A stretch of 64,000 nucleotides of DNA from Neomegalonema sp. (GTDB lineage Bacteria > Pseudomonadota > Alphaproteobacteria > Rhodobacterales > Rhodobacteraceae), in NCBI GenBank assembly GCA_022760435.1, contig JALEFY010000005.1, forward strand, positions 1-64,000, given 5' to 3'. Below are positions 46,100-54,911 of the stretch, in pieces (the stretch's first letter is position 1; each line of letters starts with the position of its first letter). The notes under the pieces are model-generated. The model made no database searches. It was not told the origin of the DNA and was given only the letters and a program-made list of their open reading frames with translations. The translations under genes were made by a program, and so were the position numbers.

Positions 46100-47572
46100 A
46101 TGCCAAAGAGCGCCGGTACGATTGTCTGGCTACGCCGCGATTTGCGCCTGAGCGACCATCCGGCCTTTCGCGCCGCGTTGGAGAGGGAGGGGCCGGTCTG
46201 GCCGGTCTTCATCCTGGATGCGCAGACCGAGGCGCTGGGCGCGGCGCCCAAATGGCGGCTCGGCGAGGGTCTGCGGGTCTTCACCCAGACCCTTGAGGCA
46301 CAAGGCTCGCGTTTGATCCTGCGCCGCGGTGATCCCCTCACGGTGCTGCGCGCTCTCATCGAGCAGACCGGCGCCGATGCGGTGACCTGGTCGCGGCTCT
46401 ACGATCCCGCCAGCATTGAGCGGGACAAGGCCGTCAAGGCCGGGCTGAAAGAGGATGGGATCAGTGCCCAGAGCTGCCCTGGCCACCTGCTGTTCGAGCC
46501 ATTCGAGCCCAAGACCCAGGCCGACGAGTTCTTCAAGGTCTACACCCCGTTCTGGAAAGCGGTGCGCAAGCTGCCGCCGCCCCCCGAGCCCTTGCCCAGC
46601 ATCCGCGCCCTGCATCCGCCGCAAGAATGGCCCGACTCCGACCGGCTCGATGACTGGAAGATGGGCAAGGCGATGCGGCGCGGGGCGGCGGTTGTCGCTG
46701 ATTTTGCCTGCATTGGCGAGAAGGCGGCGCAGGACCGGCTTGATACCTTCATCGACGAAAGACTGACCGCCTATAAGGATGAGCGCGACCGCCCCGATCT
46801 TCCCGCGACCTCGCGCCTGTCGGAGAACCTCACCTATGGCGAGATTTCCCCGCGCGTGATCTGGCATGCGGCAGAGGCGGCGATCGCGGGCGATCCCAAG
46901 GCCGAGCGCGGCGGTGAGCACTTCCTCAAGGAACTGGTCTGGCGCGAATTTGCCTGGCACCTGCTTTATCACACCCCGCAGATCGAGAGCGAGAATTGGC
47001 GCTCGGAATGGGATGCCTTTCCGTGGCGCGAGGAGAGCGAGGCGGTGCAGCGCTGGCGCATGGGCCGCACGGGCGAGCCCTTTGTCGATGCGGCGATGCG
47101 CGAGCTCTATGTCACCGGCACGATGCATAATCGCTGCCGCATGCTGGTCGGCTCCTATCTCACCAAGAACCTGCTGAGCGATTGGCGGCTGGGCCTCAAA
47201 TGGTTCGAGGAGTGCCTGATCGACTGGGATCCGGCCTCGAACGCGATGGGCTGGCAGTGGATCGCCGGATCCGGGCCCGATGCGGCACCGTATTTTCGGA
47301 TCTACAACCCCCGCACCCAGATCGACAAATTCGACCCGCAGGGCGATTACATCGCCCGCTGGCTGCCCGAATATGCCCGGTCCGATCTCACGCGCACCCC
47401 GCACGAGGATGGCTTGCGCTTTTTCGAGGCCTGCCCGCGCAGTTGGGACCTGAGCGAGAAGGATACTTATCCCGATCCGCTCGTCGATCTGAAGGCCAGC
47501 CGCGAGCGCGCGCTCGAAGCCTATGGCGCCGTAACCGAACAAAAATCCAAAGCTGAGGAAGACGCATCGTGA
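46100..47572 (+). CDS. phrB: Deoxyribodipyrimidine photolyase
   Basis: This 490-residue FAD flavoprotein repairs UV-induced pyrimidine dimers using light. The N-terminal alpha/beta antenna domain starts TIVWLRRDLRLSDHPA. The helical FAD domain has SRLSENLTYGEISPR, FLKELVWREFAWHLLYH, MRELYVTGTMHNRCRM and WDPASNAMGWQWIAGSGPDAAPYFRI. ATG 46100 follows AGGGAG. Its stop overlaps the next start as GTGA, so it leads a five-gene operon. Confidence 0.96.
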   Translation: MPKSAGTIVWLRRDLRLSDHPAFRAALEREGPVWPVFILDAQTEALGAAPKWRLGEGLRVFTQTLEAQGSRLILRRGDPLTVLRALIEQTGADAVTWSRLYDPASIERDKAVKAGLKEDGISAQSCPGHLLFEPFEPKTQADEFFKVYTPFWKAVRKLPPPPEPLPSIRALHPPQEWPDSDRLDDWKMGKAMRRGAAVVADFACIGEKAAQDRLDTFIDERLTAYKDERDRPDLPATSRLSENLTYGEISPRVIWHAAEAAIAGDPKAERGGEHFLKELVWREFAWHLLYHTPQIESENWRSEWDAFPWREESEAVQRWRMGRTGEPFVDAAMRELYVTGTMHNRCRMLVGSYLTKNLLSDWRLGLKWFEECLIDWDPASNAMGWQWIAGSGPDAAPYFRIYNPRTQIDKFDPQGDYIARWLPEYARSDLTRTPHEDGLRFFEACPRSWDLSEKDTYPDPLVDLKASRERALEAYGAVTEQKSKAEEDAS

Positions 47573-48882
47573 AAATCGCTGTCATTGGCGCCGGGATCTC
47601 CGGCCTGGGAGCCGCGCTGGCCCTTTCCGAGTCCCATGATGTCCAGCTTTTCGAGCGCGACGCCCGCTTCGGCGGCCATGCTTGCACGGTGAACATCGAT
47701 TACGAGGGCGAAAACCTGCCGGTCGATGTCGGCTTTATCGTCTATAACGAGAAGAATTACCCCAATCTGACCCGCCTGTTCGACCATCTCGGGGTAGCGA
47801 CCGAAGACTCTGACATGTCCTTTGGTGTGTCGATGGATGGCGGGCGGCTCGAATATGCCTGCGATAATCTCGACAAGATCTTCGCCCAGCGCTGGCGGAT
47901 CTTCGACCCTTCGGCCTGGCGATTGTTCTACGATATCCTGCGCTTTAACAAACGCGCACCCGAGGCGCTGGCCAGCGGGGCGCTGGACGGGCTGAGCCTC
48001 GGGCAATGGCTCGACGCCCACCGCTTCTCGCGCCTGCATCGCGAGCGTTTCCTCTATCCGATGGGCGGGGCGATCTGGTCGATGGCCTCGGAGGCAATCG
48101 AGCATTTCCCGGCCCGCAATTTCGTGCAGTTCTTTGCCAATCACGAGCTGATGACCGGGCTCGATTCCGCCATCCAGTGGCGCACGGTGACCGGTGGTTC
48201 GCGGCACTATGTCGAGAAGGTGCTGCAACATCTCGGCCCACGTGCCCATTGCGGGATCGGAGTGCGCAGCCTGCACCGCGCGGGCGGTCAGGTGACGCTG
48301 AGCCTGACCGACGGCTCGGAAGCGGTGTTCGACAAGGTGGTGATCGCCGCTCATTCCGATCAGGCCTTGCAGGTGCTTTCGGATGCCGATGCGCAAGAGC
48401 GCGCCCTGCTCGGCGCCATCCGCTACGCGCCGAATACCGCGGTGCTGCATCGTGATGAGAGTTTCATGCCGCGTCGGCGCAAGGTCTGGTCGAGCTGGAG
48501 CGTCGAGGTGCATCGCTCCGGAGCAGCGCAAAACGTGCCGACCTTGAGCTACTGGATGAACCGGCTGCAAAACCTGCCGCAGGACAAGCCGCTCTTCGTC
48601 ACCCTCAATCCGCAGCGCGAGGTTGACCCGGAGCGCGAATTCGCCCGGTTCAGTTTTGCCCATCCGCAATTTGACGCGGCGGCATTTAACGCACAGGCTG
48701 AGATGGACGAGATCCAGGGGCGCGGCGGCGTGCATTACGCCGGCGCCTGGCTCGGCTGGGGCTTTCACGAGGATGGTCTGGCCTCGGGACTGCACGCAGC
48801 GGCGCTGCTCGGCGCCCGCCCGGCCTGGTCGGCCTCCAAGGATGCGCCGCGCCGGTCCGCCACCGCGATCGCTGCCGAATAG
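47569..48882 (+). CDS. FAD-dependent oxidoreductase (photolyase/CFA cluster type)
   Basis: This is a 437-residue amine-oxidase-like flavoprotein. The N-terminal dinucleotide motif is IAVIGAGISGLGAALALS, followed by FERDARFGGHACTVNID. The C-terminal FAD contact is VHYAGAWLGWGFHEDGLASGLHAA. Genes of this type are regularly found with DUF1365 and cyclopropane-synthase-like genes and may dehydrogenate modified fatty acids, as proposed for furan fatty acid synthesis in Rhodobacter. The GTG start overlaps the phrB stop. Confidence 0.93.
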   Translation: MKIAVIGAGISGLGAALALSESHDVQLFERDARFGGHACTVNIDYEGENLPVDVGFIVYNEKNYPNLTRLFDHLGVATEDSDMSFGVSMDGGRLEYACDNLDKIFAQRWRIFDPSAWRLFYDILRFNKRAPEALASGALDGLSLGQWLDAHRFSRLHRERFLYPMGGAIWSMASEAIEHFPARNFVQFFANHELMTGLDSAIQWRTVTGGSRHYVEKVLQHLGPRAHCGIGVRSLHRAGGQVTLSLTDGSEAVFDKVVIAAHSDQALQVLSDADAQERALLGAIRYAPNTAVLHRDESFMPRRRKVWSSWSVEVHRSGAAQNVPTLSYWMNRLQNLPQDKPLFVTLNPQREVDPEREFARFSFAHPQFDAAAFNAQAEMDEIQGRGGVHYAGAWLGWGFHEDGLASGLHAAALLGARPAWSASKDAPRRSATAIAAE

Positions 48883-48890
48883 AGGATGTG

Positions 48891-49733
48891 ATGGCAGAGC
48901 AATCCTTGACCGACCCACAATGCGCAGAACCGGACACGCGGTTCGCCCCGCGGCTCTATCGCAGCCGGGTCATGCATTTGCGCCTGCGCCCCAAGCAGCA
49001 TCAGTTCCGCTATCAGGTCTGGTGCCTGCTGCTCGATATCGACCGGCTCGAGCAGACCGCGCGCGGGAACCGATTGTTCTCGATCGACCGGTTCAATCTG
49101 GTCAGCTTTCGCCGCGCCGACCACGGCCCGCGCGATGGCTCCTGCCTGCGCCCCTGGGTCGAGGCGCGCCTGGCGGAGCATGGCATTGCCCGCCCGCACA
49201 AGATCATGCTGCTGAGCTTTGCCCGCGTGCTCGGGATGGGGTTCAACCCGCTCTCGGTCTATTATTGCTATGATGAGCAGGCGCGCCTGAGCGCCATGGT
49301 CTATGAGGTCAAGAACACTTTCGGCGATCAGTACCCTTATGTGGTGCCGACCGACCCGGCCGCTCAGCAGCAGCGGCATGATGCGGCCAAGGAGTTCTTC
49401 GTCTCTCCGTTCATCGACATGGAGAAGACCTATCGCTTCACCCTCAGCCCGCCGGATGAAAAGTTGAGCCTGCGGATCAAGGAAAGCGATGCGCAGGGCG
49501 AATATCTCATCGCCACCTGGAATGGCGAGGCGCAGCCGCTGAGCACTGGCAATCTGGCCCGCTTCACCGCGTCCTTCCCGCTGATGGGGGTGAAGGTGCT
49601 GCTCGGGATCCATTGGGAGGCGCTGAAACTGTTCCTGAAGGGTGTGCGTTTTCTGGGACATCCCGGCGATGACAATGTCGTGAAACGCCGTGGCCATCCG
49701 CCGACGCCGCCGCAGATCCTGCCCCAAGAGTAA
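48891..49733 (+). CDS. DUF1365 family protein
   Basis: This is a 280-residue soluble protein of unknown function. Family marks are LYRSRVMHLRLRPKQHQFRYQVWCLLLDID near the N-terminus, FSIDRFNLVSF, GFNPLSVYYCYD, YEVKNTFGDQYPYV and FFVSPFIDMEKTYRF. It nearly always accompanies the FAD oxidoreductase and CFA-like methyltransferase seen here, which points to a shared lipid-modifying role. AGAGG lies 5 bases before ATG 48891, 8 bp after the oxidoreductase stop. Confidence 0.93.
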   Translation: MAEQSLTDPQCAEPDTRFAPRLYRSRVMHLRLRPKQHQFRYQVWCLLLDIDRLEQTARGNRLFSIDRFNLVSFRRADHGPRDGSCLRPWVEARLAEHGIARPHKIMLLSFARVLGMGFNPLSVYYCYDEQARLSAMVYEVKNTFGDQYPYVVPTDPAAQQQRHDAAKEFFVSPFIDMEKTYRFTLSPPDEKLSLRIKESDAQGEYLIATWNGEAQPLSTGNLARFTASFPLMGVKVLLGIHWEALKLFLKGVRFLGHPGDDNVVKRRGHPPTPPQILPQE

Positions 49734-49791
49734 TGATTTGACACAGGCCACGCCCTTGGGCGCGGGGCCGCGATAGGAATGGAGATACCGC

Positions 49792-51075
49792 ATGCCCCAA
49801 CTCAAGACGCAAGAAATGCCCCCCTCCTCACCCACCGAGTCCTTGGAAACCACGGCCCCATTGCCGCCCGCCCGCACCAGCCTCGATGGCGAAAGCGGCC
49901 TGCCGCGCTGGTTCTCGCTGATCTTCCGCATCACCTCCCATATCGAGATGGGCAATATCGATTTCGTGCTGCCCGATGGCCGCCGCTTCCGCGCCGCTGG
50001 CTCGCAACCGGGCCAGACCGGGGAGCTGATCGTCCATGACCCGCGCCTGTTCGGCCGCATGGTCCGCGATGGCGAACTTGGCATTGCCGAAGCCTATATG
50101 GAAGGCTGGTGGTCGAGCCCGGATCTGCAAGTCTTTCTCGATGTCTGTCTGCTCAATAACGAACAGGTTGGCCGTGCCCTGCCCTTCGCCAAGACGCTCA
50201 ATTTCCTCAACCGCATCCGCCATTGGCTCAACAAGAACACCAAGACGCAGGCGAAGAAGAATATCGAGGCGCATTACGATCTGGGCAATGATTTCTACCG
50301 GCTCTGGCTCGACCCCTCGATGACCTATTCCTCAGCCCTTTATGAGCGCCCGGATATGAGCCTTGAGGACGCCCAGCGCGCCAAATATCGCTCGATCTGC
50401 GACCGGATGGCGCTGCGCCAGGGCGACTCGGTGCTCGAAATCGGCTGCGGCTGGGGCGGTTTCGCCGAATATGCCGCCAAGGAGCGCGGCGCCAAGGTCA
50501 CCGGCCTCACCCTCTCGCCCGCCCAGCTCGACTACGCGCAGGCGCGCATGCAGCGTGAAGGGCTCAATGAGCGGGTGGAGCTGGTGCTGCGCGATTATCG
50601 CGACGAGCGCGGCAGCTATGACGGCGTTGCCTCGATCGAGATGTTCGAGGCGGTCGGCGAGCAATACTGGCCCTCCTATTTCGACACGCTGCGCGCGCGG
50701 CTGAAGCCCGGCGGCATTGCCAGCCTTCAGATCATCACCATCGCCGATGAGCTGTTCGATGGCTATCGGCGCAAGGTCGATTTCATCCAGAAATACATCT
50801 TCCCGGGCGGCATGCTGCCCAGTCAGGCCGCGTTGCGCGAACAAGCCGACCGGTTCGGCCTGCATTGGGAGGGTTCTCTCAGGTTTGGTGAGAGCTATTC
50901 GCAGACGCTGCGGCACTGGTTCCGCGATTTCAATGCCGCCTGGCCGCAGATCCAGGAGCTTGGCTTTGATATGCGCTTTCAGCGGATGTGGAATTTCTAC
51001 CTCACGGTTTGCGCGGCCTGCTTTCACGCCGGCACCACCGATGTCGAGCAGGTCGCCTTGCGCAAGACCGCATGA
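49792..51075 (+). CDS. Cyclopropane-fatty-acyl-phospholipid synthase-like methyltransferase
   Basis: This is a 427-residue SAM-dependent methyltransferase acting on membrane phospholipid acyl chains. An N-terminal CFA-specific domain (about 1-150) is followed by AHYDLGNDFYRLWLDPSMTYSSALY. The SAM site is LEIGCGWGGFAEYAA, followed by GLTLSPAQLDYAQ, SIEMFEAVGEQYWP and YIFPGGMLPS. It could make cyclopropane or methylated (including furan precursor) fatty acids. GGAG precedes ATG 49792; its stop overlaps the MFS gene as ATGA. Confidence 0.95.
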   Translation: MPQLKTQEMPPSSPTESLETTAPLPPARTSLDGESGLPRWFSLIFRITSHIEMGNIDFVLPDGRRFRAAGSQPGQTGELIVHDPRLFGRMVRDGELGIAEAYMEGWWSSPDLQVFLDVCLLNNEQVGRALPFAKTLNFLNRIRHWLNKNTKTQAKKNIEAHYDLGNDFYRLWLDPSMTYSSALYERPDMSLEDAQRAKYRSICDRMALRQGDSVLEIGCGWGGFAEYAAKERGAKVTGLTLSPAQLDYAQARMQREGLNERVELVLRDYRDERGSYDGVASIEMFEAVGEQYWPSYFDTLRARLKPGGIASLQIITIADELFDGYRRKVDFIQKYIFPGGMLPSQAALREQADRFGLHWEGSLRFGESYSQTLRHWFRDFNAAWPQIQELGFDMRFQRMWNFYLTVCAACFHAGTTDVEQVALRKTA

Positions 51076-52397
51076 CCGACGGCGCGGCGAAGCTCGATAC
51101 CGCAACTGTGGCGGTCTATGCCGCGCCCAATCTGGCGCTGGCCGCCCTTTATTTCCCGGTCTTCGTCTATCTGCCGCCCTTCTACGCCGCGCAGGGCGTC
51201 GATCTTTTCTGGCTCGGCGCGGTGCTGCTGATGGTACGGGGGGTCGATGCGCTGTCGGACCCGCTCGCGGGTCTGGCCTCGGATCGGCTGCGGCTCTGGC
51301 CCGGGATGCGCCGCAAGCCCTGGCTGGCGCTGGCCACCCCGCTCGTCTGCGCCTCGGTTTGGATGGCGATGGTGCCGCCCGAGCCACCGAGCCTTGCCTA
51401 TATCGCGCTGTGGCTCACGGCGCTGACCCTGGCCTGGACGCTGGCCATCACCCCCTACACCGCCTGGGGCGCGGAACTGGCCACCGATTACCGCGGCCGC
51501 ACCCGGATCGCGAGCTGGCGCGAGAGCGCGTTCCTGCTCGGTACTCTGGGGGCTGCGGTGCTCTATTCGAGCAATGAGGGCGCGGGCAGCGGCTTGCGCG
51601 CCATCGCGATCGCCGTTTGCCTCGCGCTGCCGGTTCTCGCCCTGATCGCGCTGTGGCGGGTGCCCGAACCGCGCGATCGCAGCCGCCACGAGAGCCTGAG
51701 TCTCGCGCAAGGCTGGCGAGCGATCCGGGCGAATGCGCCGTTTCGCGTCCTGCTGCTCGCCTATTTTCTCAACAGCGCGGCCAATGCCCTGCCCGCCGCG
51801 CTGTTCCTGTTCTTCGTCGAGTACCGCCTCGGTCTGGATGATCAGATCGCCGGGGCGCTGCTCGCGCTCTACTTCCTCGCTGGCGTGCTCGCCGCGCCAC
51901 TGTGGAATGCGCTGGCGGCCCGGCTCTCCAAACACCGCACCTGGGCCTATGCGATGCTCTATGCCTGCGCCATCTTCGCGCTGGTGCCGTTTCTGGGGGA
52001 AGGGGATCTTTGGCCCTTTGTGGCGATCACCGCGCTCACCGGACTGGCCTTTGGCGCCGATATCGTGCTGCCGCCTGCGATCCAGGCCGATGTGATCGAT
52101 GTCGATACCGCCGCGACCGGTCAGCAACGCACCGGGCTCTACATGGCGATCTGGACGGTGGCGACCAAGGCGGCGCAAGGGATTACCGGCGCGCTGGCGC
52201 TCTTCGCGCTGTCATTGGCGGGTTTCAGCGCGCAAGGCGAGAACGCGCCCTCGGCGCTGCTCACCCTCACCCTTCTTTACGCCTTGGTACCGATCGCGCT
52301 CAAGCTCGCCGCCATCGCGCTCTCCTGGCGCTTCACGCTCGATGAGCGCGCCCAGACTGCCCTGCGCGCGCAGATCGAAGAGGATAACGACCGCTAA
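51072..52397 (+). CDS. MFS transporter (GPH/MelB-like)
   Basis: This is a 441-residue twelve-helix transporter. The layout and motifs such as RGVDALSDPLAGLASDR near helix 2 and 3 and YTAWGAELATDYRGRTRIASWRE are those of the glycoside-pentoside-hexuronide:cation symporters. The substrate is unknown; in related clusters the transporter is conserved beside the CFA-like gene. ATG 51072 overlaps the previous stop. It ends 4 bp from the convergent glycosyltransferase. Confidence 0.9.
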   Translation: MTDGAAKLDTATVAVYAAPNLALAALYFPVFVYLPPFYAAQGVDLFWLGAVLLMVRGVDALSDPLAGLASDRLRLWPGMRRKPWLALATPLVCASVWMAMVPPEPPSLAYIALWLTALTLAWTLAITPYTAWGAELATDYRGRTRIASWRESAFLLGTLGAAVLYSSNEGAGSGLRAIAIAVCLALPVLALIALWRVPEPRDRSRHESLSLAQGWRAIRANAPFRVLLLAYFLNSAANALPAALFLFFVEYRLGLDDQIAGALLALYFLAGVLAAPLWNALAARLSKHRTWAYAMLYACAIFALVPFLGEGDLWPFVAITALTGLAFGADIVLPPAIQADVIDVDTAATGQQRTGLYMAIWTVATKAAQGITGALALFALSLAGFSAQGENAPSALLTLTLLYALVPIALKLAAIALSWRFTLDERAQTALRAQIEEDNDR

Positions 52398-52401
52398 GAA
52401 A

Positions 52402-53562
52402 CTACTCCGCCGGGGTCGTGCCCGGAGCGGGCAGCATCAACGGTTTCACCTGCCGGATCATGTCGCGGAACAGCTCATCATAGCGCTTCACCATCCGCTC
52501 GAGCGTATATTCCGTGCGTGCCTTTTGCGCATTGGCATCGCCCAGATCTGCCCTTGCATCATTGGACGTGATCAGCACCTCCGCCGCCGCAGCCAGGGCA
52601 CTCTCATCCTCTTTCTCGACGACAAAGGCCCGGTTCTCCGGCGCAACCATATGCGCAACATCGCCGACATTGGTGGCTACCACCGGCAGCCCGCTTGCCA
52701 TCGCCTCAACGAGGCTGATCGGCATCTGCTCGGTATCGGAGGTCAAGGCATAGAGATCGAGGCGCGAGAGGTAAGGCGCGACATCGCCTTGCGCGCCGAC
52801 GAAATCCACCCGATCGGCAATGCCAAGCTCATCGGCCAGTCCCTCGAGTGCCCCACGCTCGGGCCCATCGCCGATCAGGATGCAGCGCACATCGCGCCCG
52901 CGTTCGATCAGCGCGCTGGTCAGGCGCAACAGTCGGTCAAACCGCTTCTCCACCCGCAAGGCACCGACCGACCCGATCAGGGCCGGGCTCGGGTCCGGCA
53001 CACGCGGGCTGGCAGCGAACTTGTCGACATCCACCCCGTTCGGGATCAGATGCACATTCTCCGGCGCCGCTTGCCAGGTATCGATATAGGTGCGCTGAAG
53101 CACCCGGCTCGGCGCGATATAAGCGCGGCGGCGGGCATTGAACGCATATTTGCGCGCCCAGGAGCGGCGGCTCTTTTGGTTGTCGGCATCTTCATCGGGG
53201 CCGAACCCATCCTCGAAATGGATATGCGGAACAGCGCCCGGGCCGCGATTGGCCGCCAGCCATTCGATCGAGCCCCAATTGGAGGTCAGCAGCAGATCCG
53301 GATGCTCTTCATTGAGCAATTGGCGAAAATTGAGCAGGTTGCGCAGCGAGACCAGCTTGCTCTTGCGCACCTTGGTCTTGACCCGGCGCCATTTCACCCC
53401 GGCGGGGAGCAACCGCTCCGCACTGAATTCGCCGTTCATCGACAAGATCAGATGCTCATATTCCGGCCCAAGCGCTTCGGCGAGCGTGACGAAGCGGCGC
53501 TGCGTTCCGCCAATTTCAAAGCTGGGAAAGACCCATAACAATTTCATCGGTGCCGTGCTCAT
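52402..53562 (-). CDS. Glycosyltransferase family 4 protein
   Basis: This is a 386-residue GT-B glycosyltransferase. The N-terminal domain starts MKLLWVFPSFEIGGTQRRFVTL. The C-terminal GT4 domain has NGVDVDKF, GSVGALRVEKRFDRLL and the E-x7-E-like motif in TEQMPISLVEAMASGLPVVAT. It probably transfers a sugar to a surface glycan; donor and acceptor are unknown. It stands alone. The start may be 53562 or 53547. Confidence 0.92.
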   Translation of the reverse strand: MSTAPMKLLWVFPSFEIGGTQRRFVTLAEALGPEYEHLILSMNGEFSAERLLPAGVKWRRVKTKVRKSKLVSLRNLLNFRQLLNEEHPDLLLTSNWGSIEWLAANRGPGAVPHIHFEDGFGPDEDADNQKSRRSWARKYAFNARRRAYIAPSRVLQRTYIDTWQAAPENVHLIPNGVDVDKFAASPRVPDPSPALIGSVGALRVEKRFDRLLRLTSALIERGRDVRCILIGDGPERGALEGLADELGIADRVDFVGAQGDVAPYLSRLDLYALTSDTEQMPISLVEAMASGLPVVATNVGDVAHMVAPENRAFVVEKEDESALAAAAEVLITSNDARADLGDANAQKARTEYTLERMVKRYDELFRDMIRQVKPLMLPAPGTTPAE

Positions 53563-53896
53563 GATCGCTAACCCCCAAGGTTTCGCTCTTGCCTCACTGG
53601 ATGCCAAAGCGCCCGCGCACTGCCGGTGCCTTTGCCTGATTTCATGGGTTAACCCCTAGGTGGGATTGGTAAGGCAAAAGTTAATGCGACCGCTTCGACG
53701 GACACGCCGGTGATTGACGCAGCTTTACAGGGAAGGAGTGCGGCCCGGATGCATCAGCAATATGTCCGGCACGAAAAAGCCGGACCCTGCTGGATCCGGC
53801 TTTGCCTGTTTTGATACTGCTCGTATCGAAATGAAGGGGGCGTTGCTCGCCCTTCTCTTCATCTAGTGACACTCGGCCAACCCGCCGAGTGCTCTG
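53563..53896. other. Intergenic region between two minus-strand genes
   Basis: This 334-bp stretch holds no convincing gene. It contains the palindrome GGGTTAACCC (about 53647-53656) near the glycosyltransferase promoter and the terminator of the upstream secreted-protein gene at 53774-53803. Confidence 0.6.
53774..53803 (-). terminator. Terminator of the secreted-protein gene
   Basis: On the minus strand AAAGCCGGA pairs with TCCGGCTTT around a 10-base loop, and the stem runs directly into TTTTTCG. Confidence 0.75.
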
Positions 53897-54487
53897 TCAG
53901 TGGTTTGCCAGCGCGATCTGATCCGCGATCGCCGAGGCATGCAAAGACGCGAGCGCATAGCGCAGCGTGTCGCCATTCTTGTAGGGCATCTCCAATTGAC
54001 GCCGCACCACAAGCCCCGGCAGTGCGGTCAAAGCGATCATGCGAACGCGCGGGCTGCCATCGTGCTCGCTGGTGACCAGATAGGCGGAAACCCGGATATT
54101 CTCGCCCTTCTGCGCCAGGCCCAGTGCCGTCATCTTCCCGGTCGTCAGCGCAGCGGCCATCGCCCTGACATTGACGTCAAGGTCCTGAGCCCCCGCATCC
54201 TGCGACACGGCGGCAAGCACCGGTTGCGCGGCCCGATCCCTGAGGATCGACACACTGCCAAAAGTCTCCAGCGTGTCTCGACGCTTGGCTCTGAGAGCTG
54301 CGAGTTCGGCGCAATTGGCAAAATACTCGACAGACTCGGCGTTGGTATCCGATGCGAAGCTGCGCACCTCGGAAGGTGCCGCCTGACAGAACCCTGGTTG
54401 CAACACCGCTACCGGAGCTGCATAGCTTGTTGAAACTAAAGCGATTAACACAAAAACCGACAAAACGAACGCCAGAATGGCCTTCAT
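53897..54487 (-). CDS. Hypothetical secreted protein
   Basis: This is a 196-residue protein with a clear signal peptide (MKAILAFVLSVFVLIALVSTSYA, cleavage likely after SYA). The mature part contains two cysteines near its start (FCQAAP and NCAEL), which may pair. No family is recognised. GAGAGAGGG lies upstream of ATG 54487. A terminator follows at 53774-53803, so it is a single-gene unit. Confidence 0.75.
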   Translation of the reverse strand: MKAILAFVLSVFVLIALVSTSYAAPVAVLQPGFCQAAPSEVRSFASDTNAESVEYFANCAELAALRAKRRDTLETFGSVSILRDRAAQPVLAAVSQDAGAQDLDVNVRAMAAALTTGKMTALGLAQKGENIRVSAYLVTSEHDGSPRVRMIALTALPGLVVRRQLEMPYKNGDTLRYALASLHASAIADQIALANH

Positions 54488-54626
54488 GACGGTGCCCTCT
54501 CTCTCGTCTTCCAAGCGCCATCGTATACAAGATCTTGATTCGATTGAAAAGATCGGGCGCCGAAAAAATTAACTATATCTGAATGATGCGAAAAATCCGT
54601 CACATTAACTTCATAAAGCGTGGCGG
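54488..54626 (-). promoter_or_regulatory. AT-rich promoter region of the secreted-protein gene
   Basis: The 139 bp before the secreted-protein gene is AT-rich with several TATA-like elements. No single -35/-10 pair is convincing. Its far end is the A-run that is the T-tract of the opposite-side terminator at 54627-54656. Confidence 0.35.
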
Positions 54627-54656
54627 AAAAAAAATGGGGAGGCTCAAAGCCTCCCC
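54627..54656 (-). terminator. Strong Rho-independent terminator downstream of ilvD region
   Basis: On the minus strand GGGGAGGCT/AGCCTCCCC forms a 9-bp perfect stem with a 3-base loop, followed by A and eight T residues. It ends any minus-strand transcript coming from 54657-54911. Confidence 0.85.
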
Positions 54657-54911
54657 GAAGGAGTCAAGTTCATCCGATGCAGCGGTCTCGATTGCGGCGA
54701 GGAGCGAACGGGCCAGAGAGACATGGGCTGCTTGAACCTGATAAGACACTCTCGCATACAACCTTTAAGAGTATCCTACCGGGTTGTGTCGAAGAGCGAG
54801 ACAACCCCCGCGAGAGGGCTGACGTTCGCGTCAAATTTGGATACAACGCGTTGCAATTTCCCGAAATCGGAGGGAAAGCGCTGAATTAACAGCGCTTTCC
54901 GGAGTCGTTGT
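54627..54911 (-). ncRNA. Candidate structured RNA or ilvD 3'-UTR-derived sRNA
   Basis: No credible protein is encoded in this 285-bp stretch. On the minus strand it can form three strong elements before the terminator. The first is the 11-bp hairpin at 54873-54900 just after ilvD. The second is the hairpin at 54781-54807 (GGGTTGT...ACAACCC with inner TCG/CGA). The third is a stem of 54768-54775 with 54745-54752, whose single U-G pair is allowed only on the minus strand. It does not match tmRNA, SRP RNA or RNase P as I know them. Its 5' end is unknown; it may be an ilvD trailer. Confidence 0.4.

Noticed and set aside
53681-53872. 63-codon minus-strand ORF
   Set aside because: It overlaps the terminator of the secreted-protein gene and has no recognisable product.
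54620-54889. 89-codon plus-strand ORF
   Set aside because: It overlaps the terminator and hairpins of the RNA candidate, has odd composition and no ribosome-binding site.
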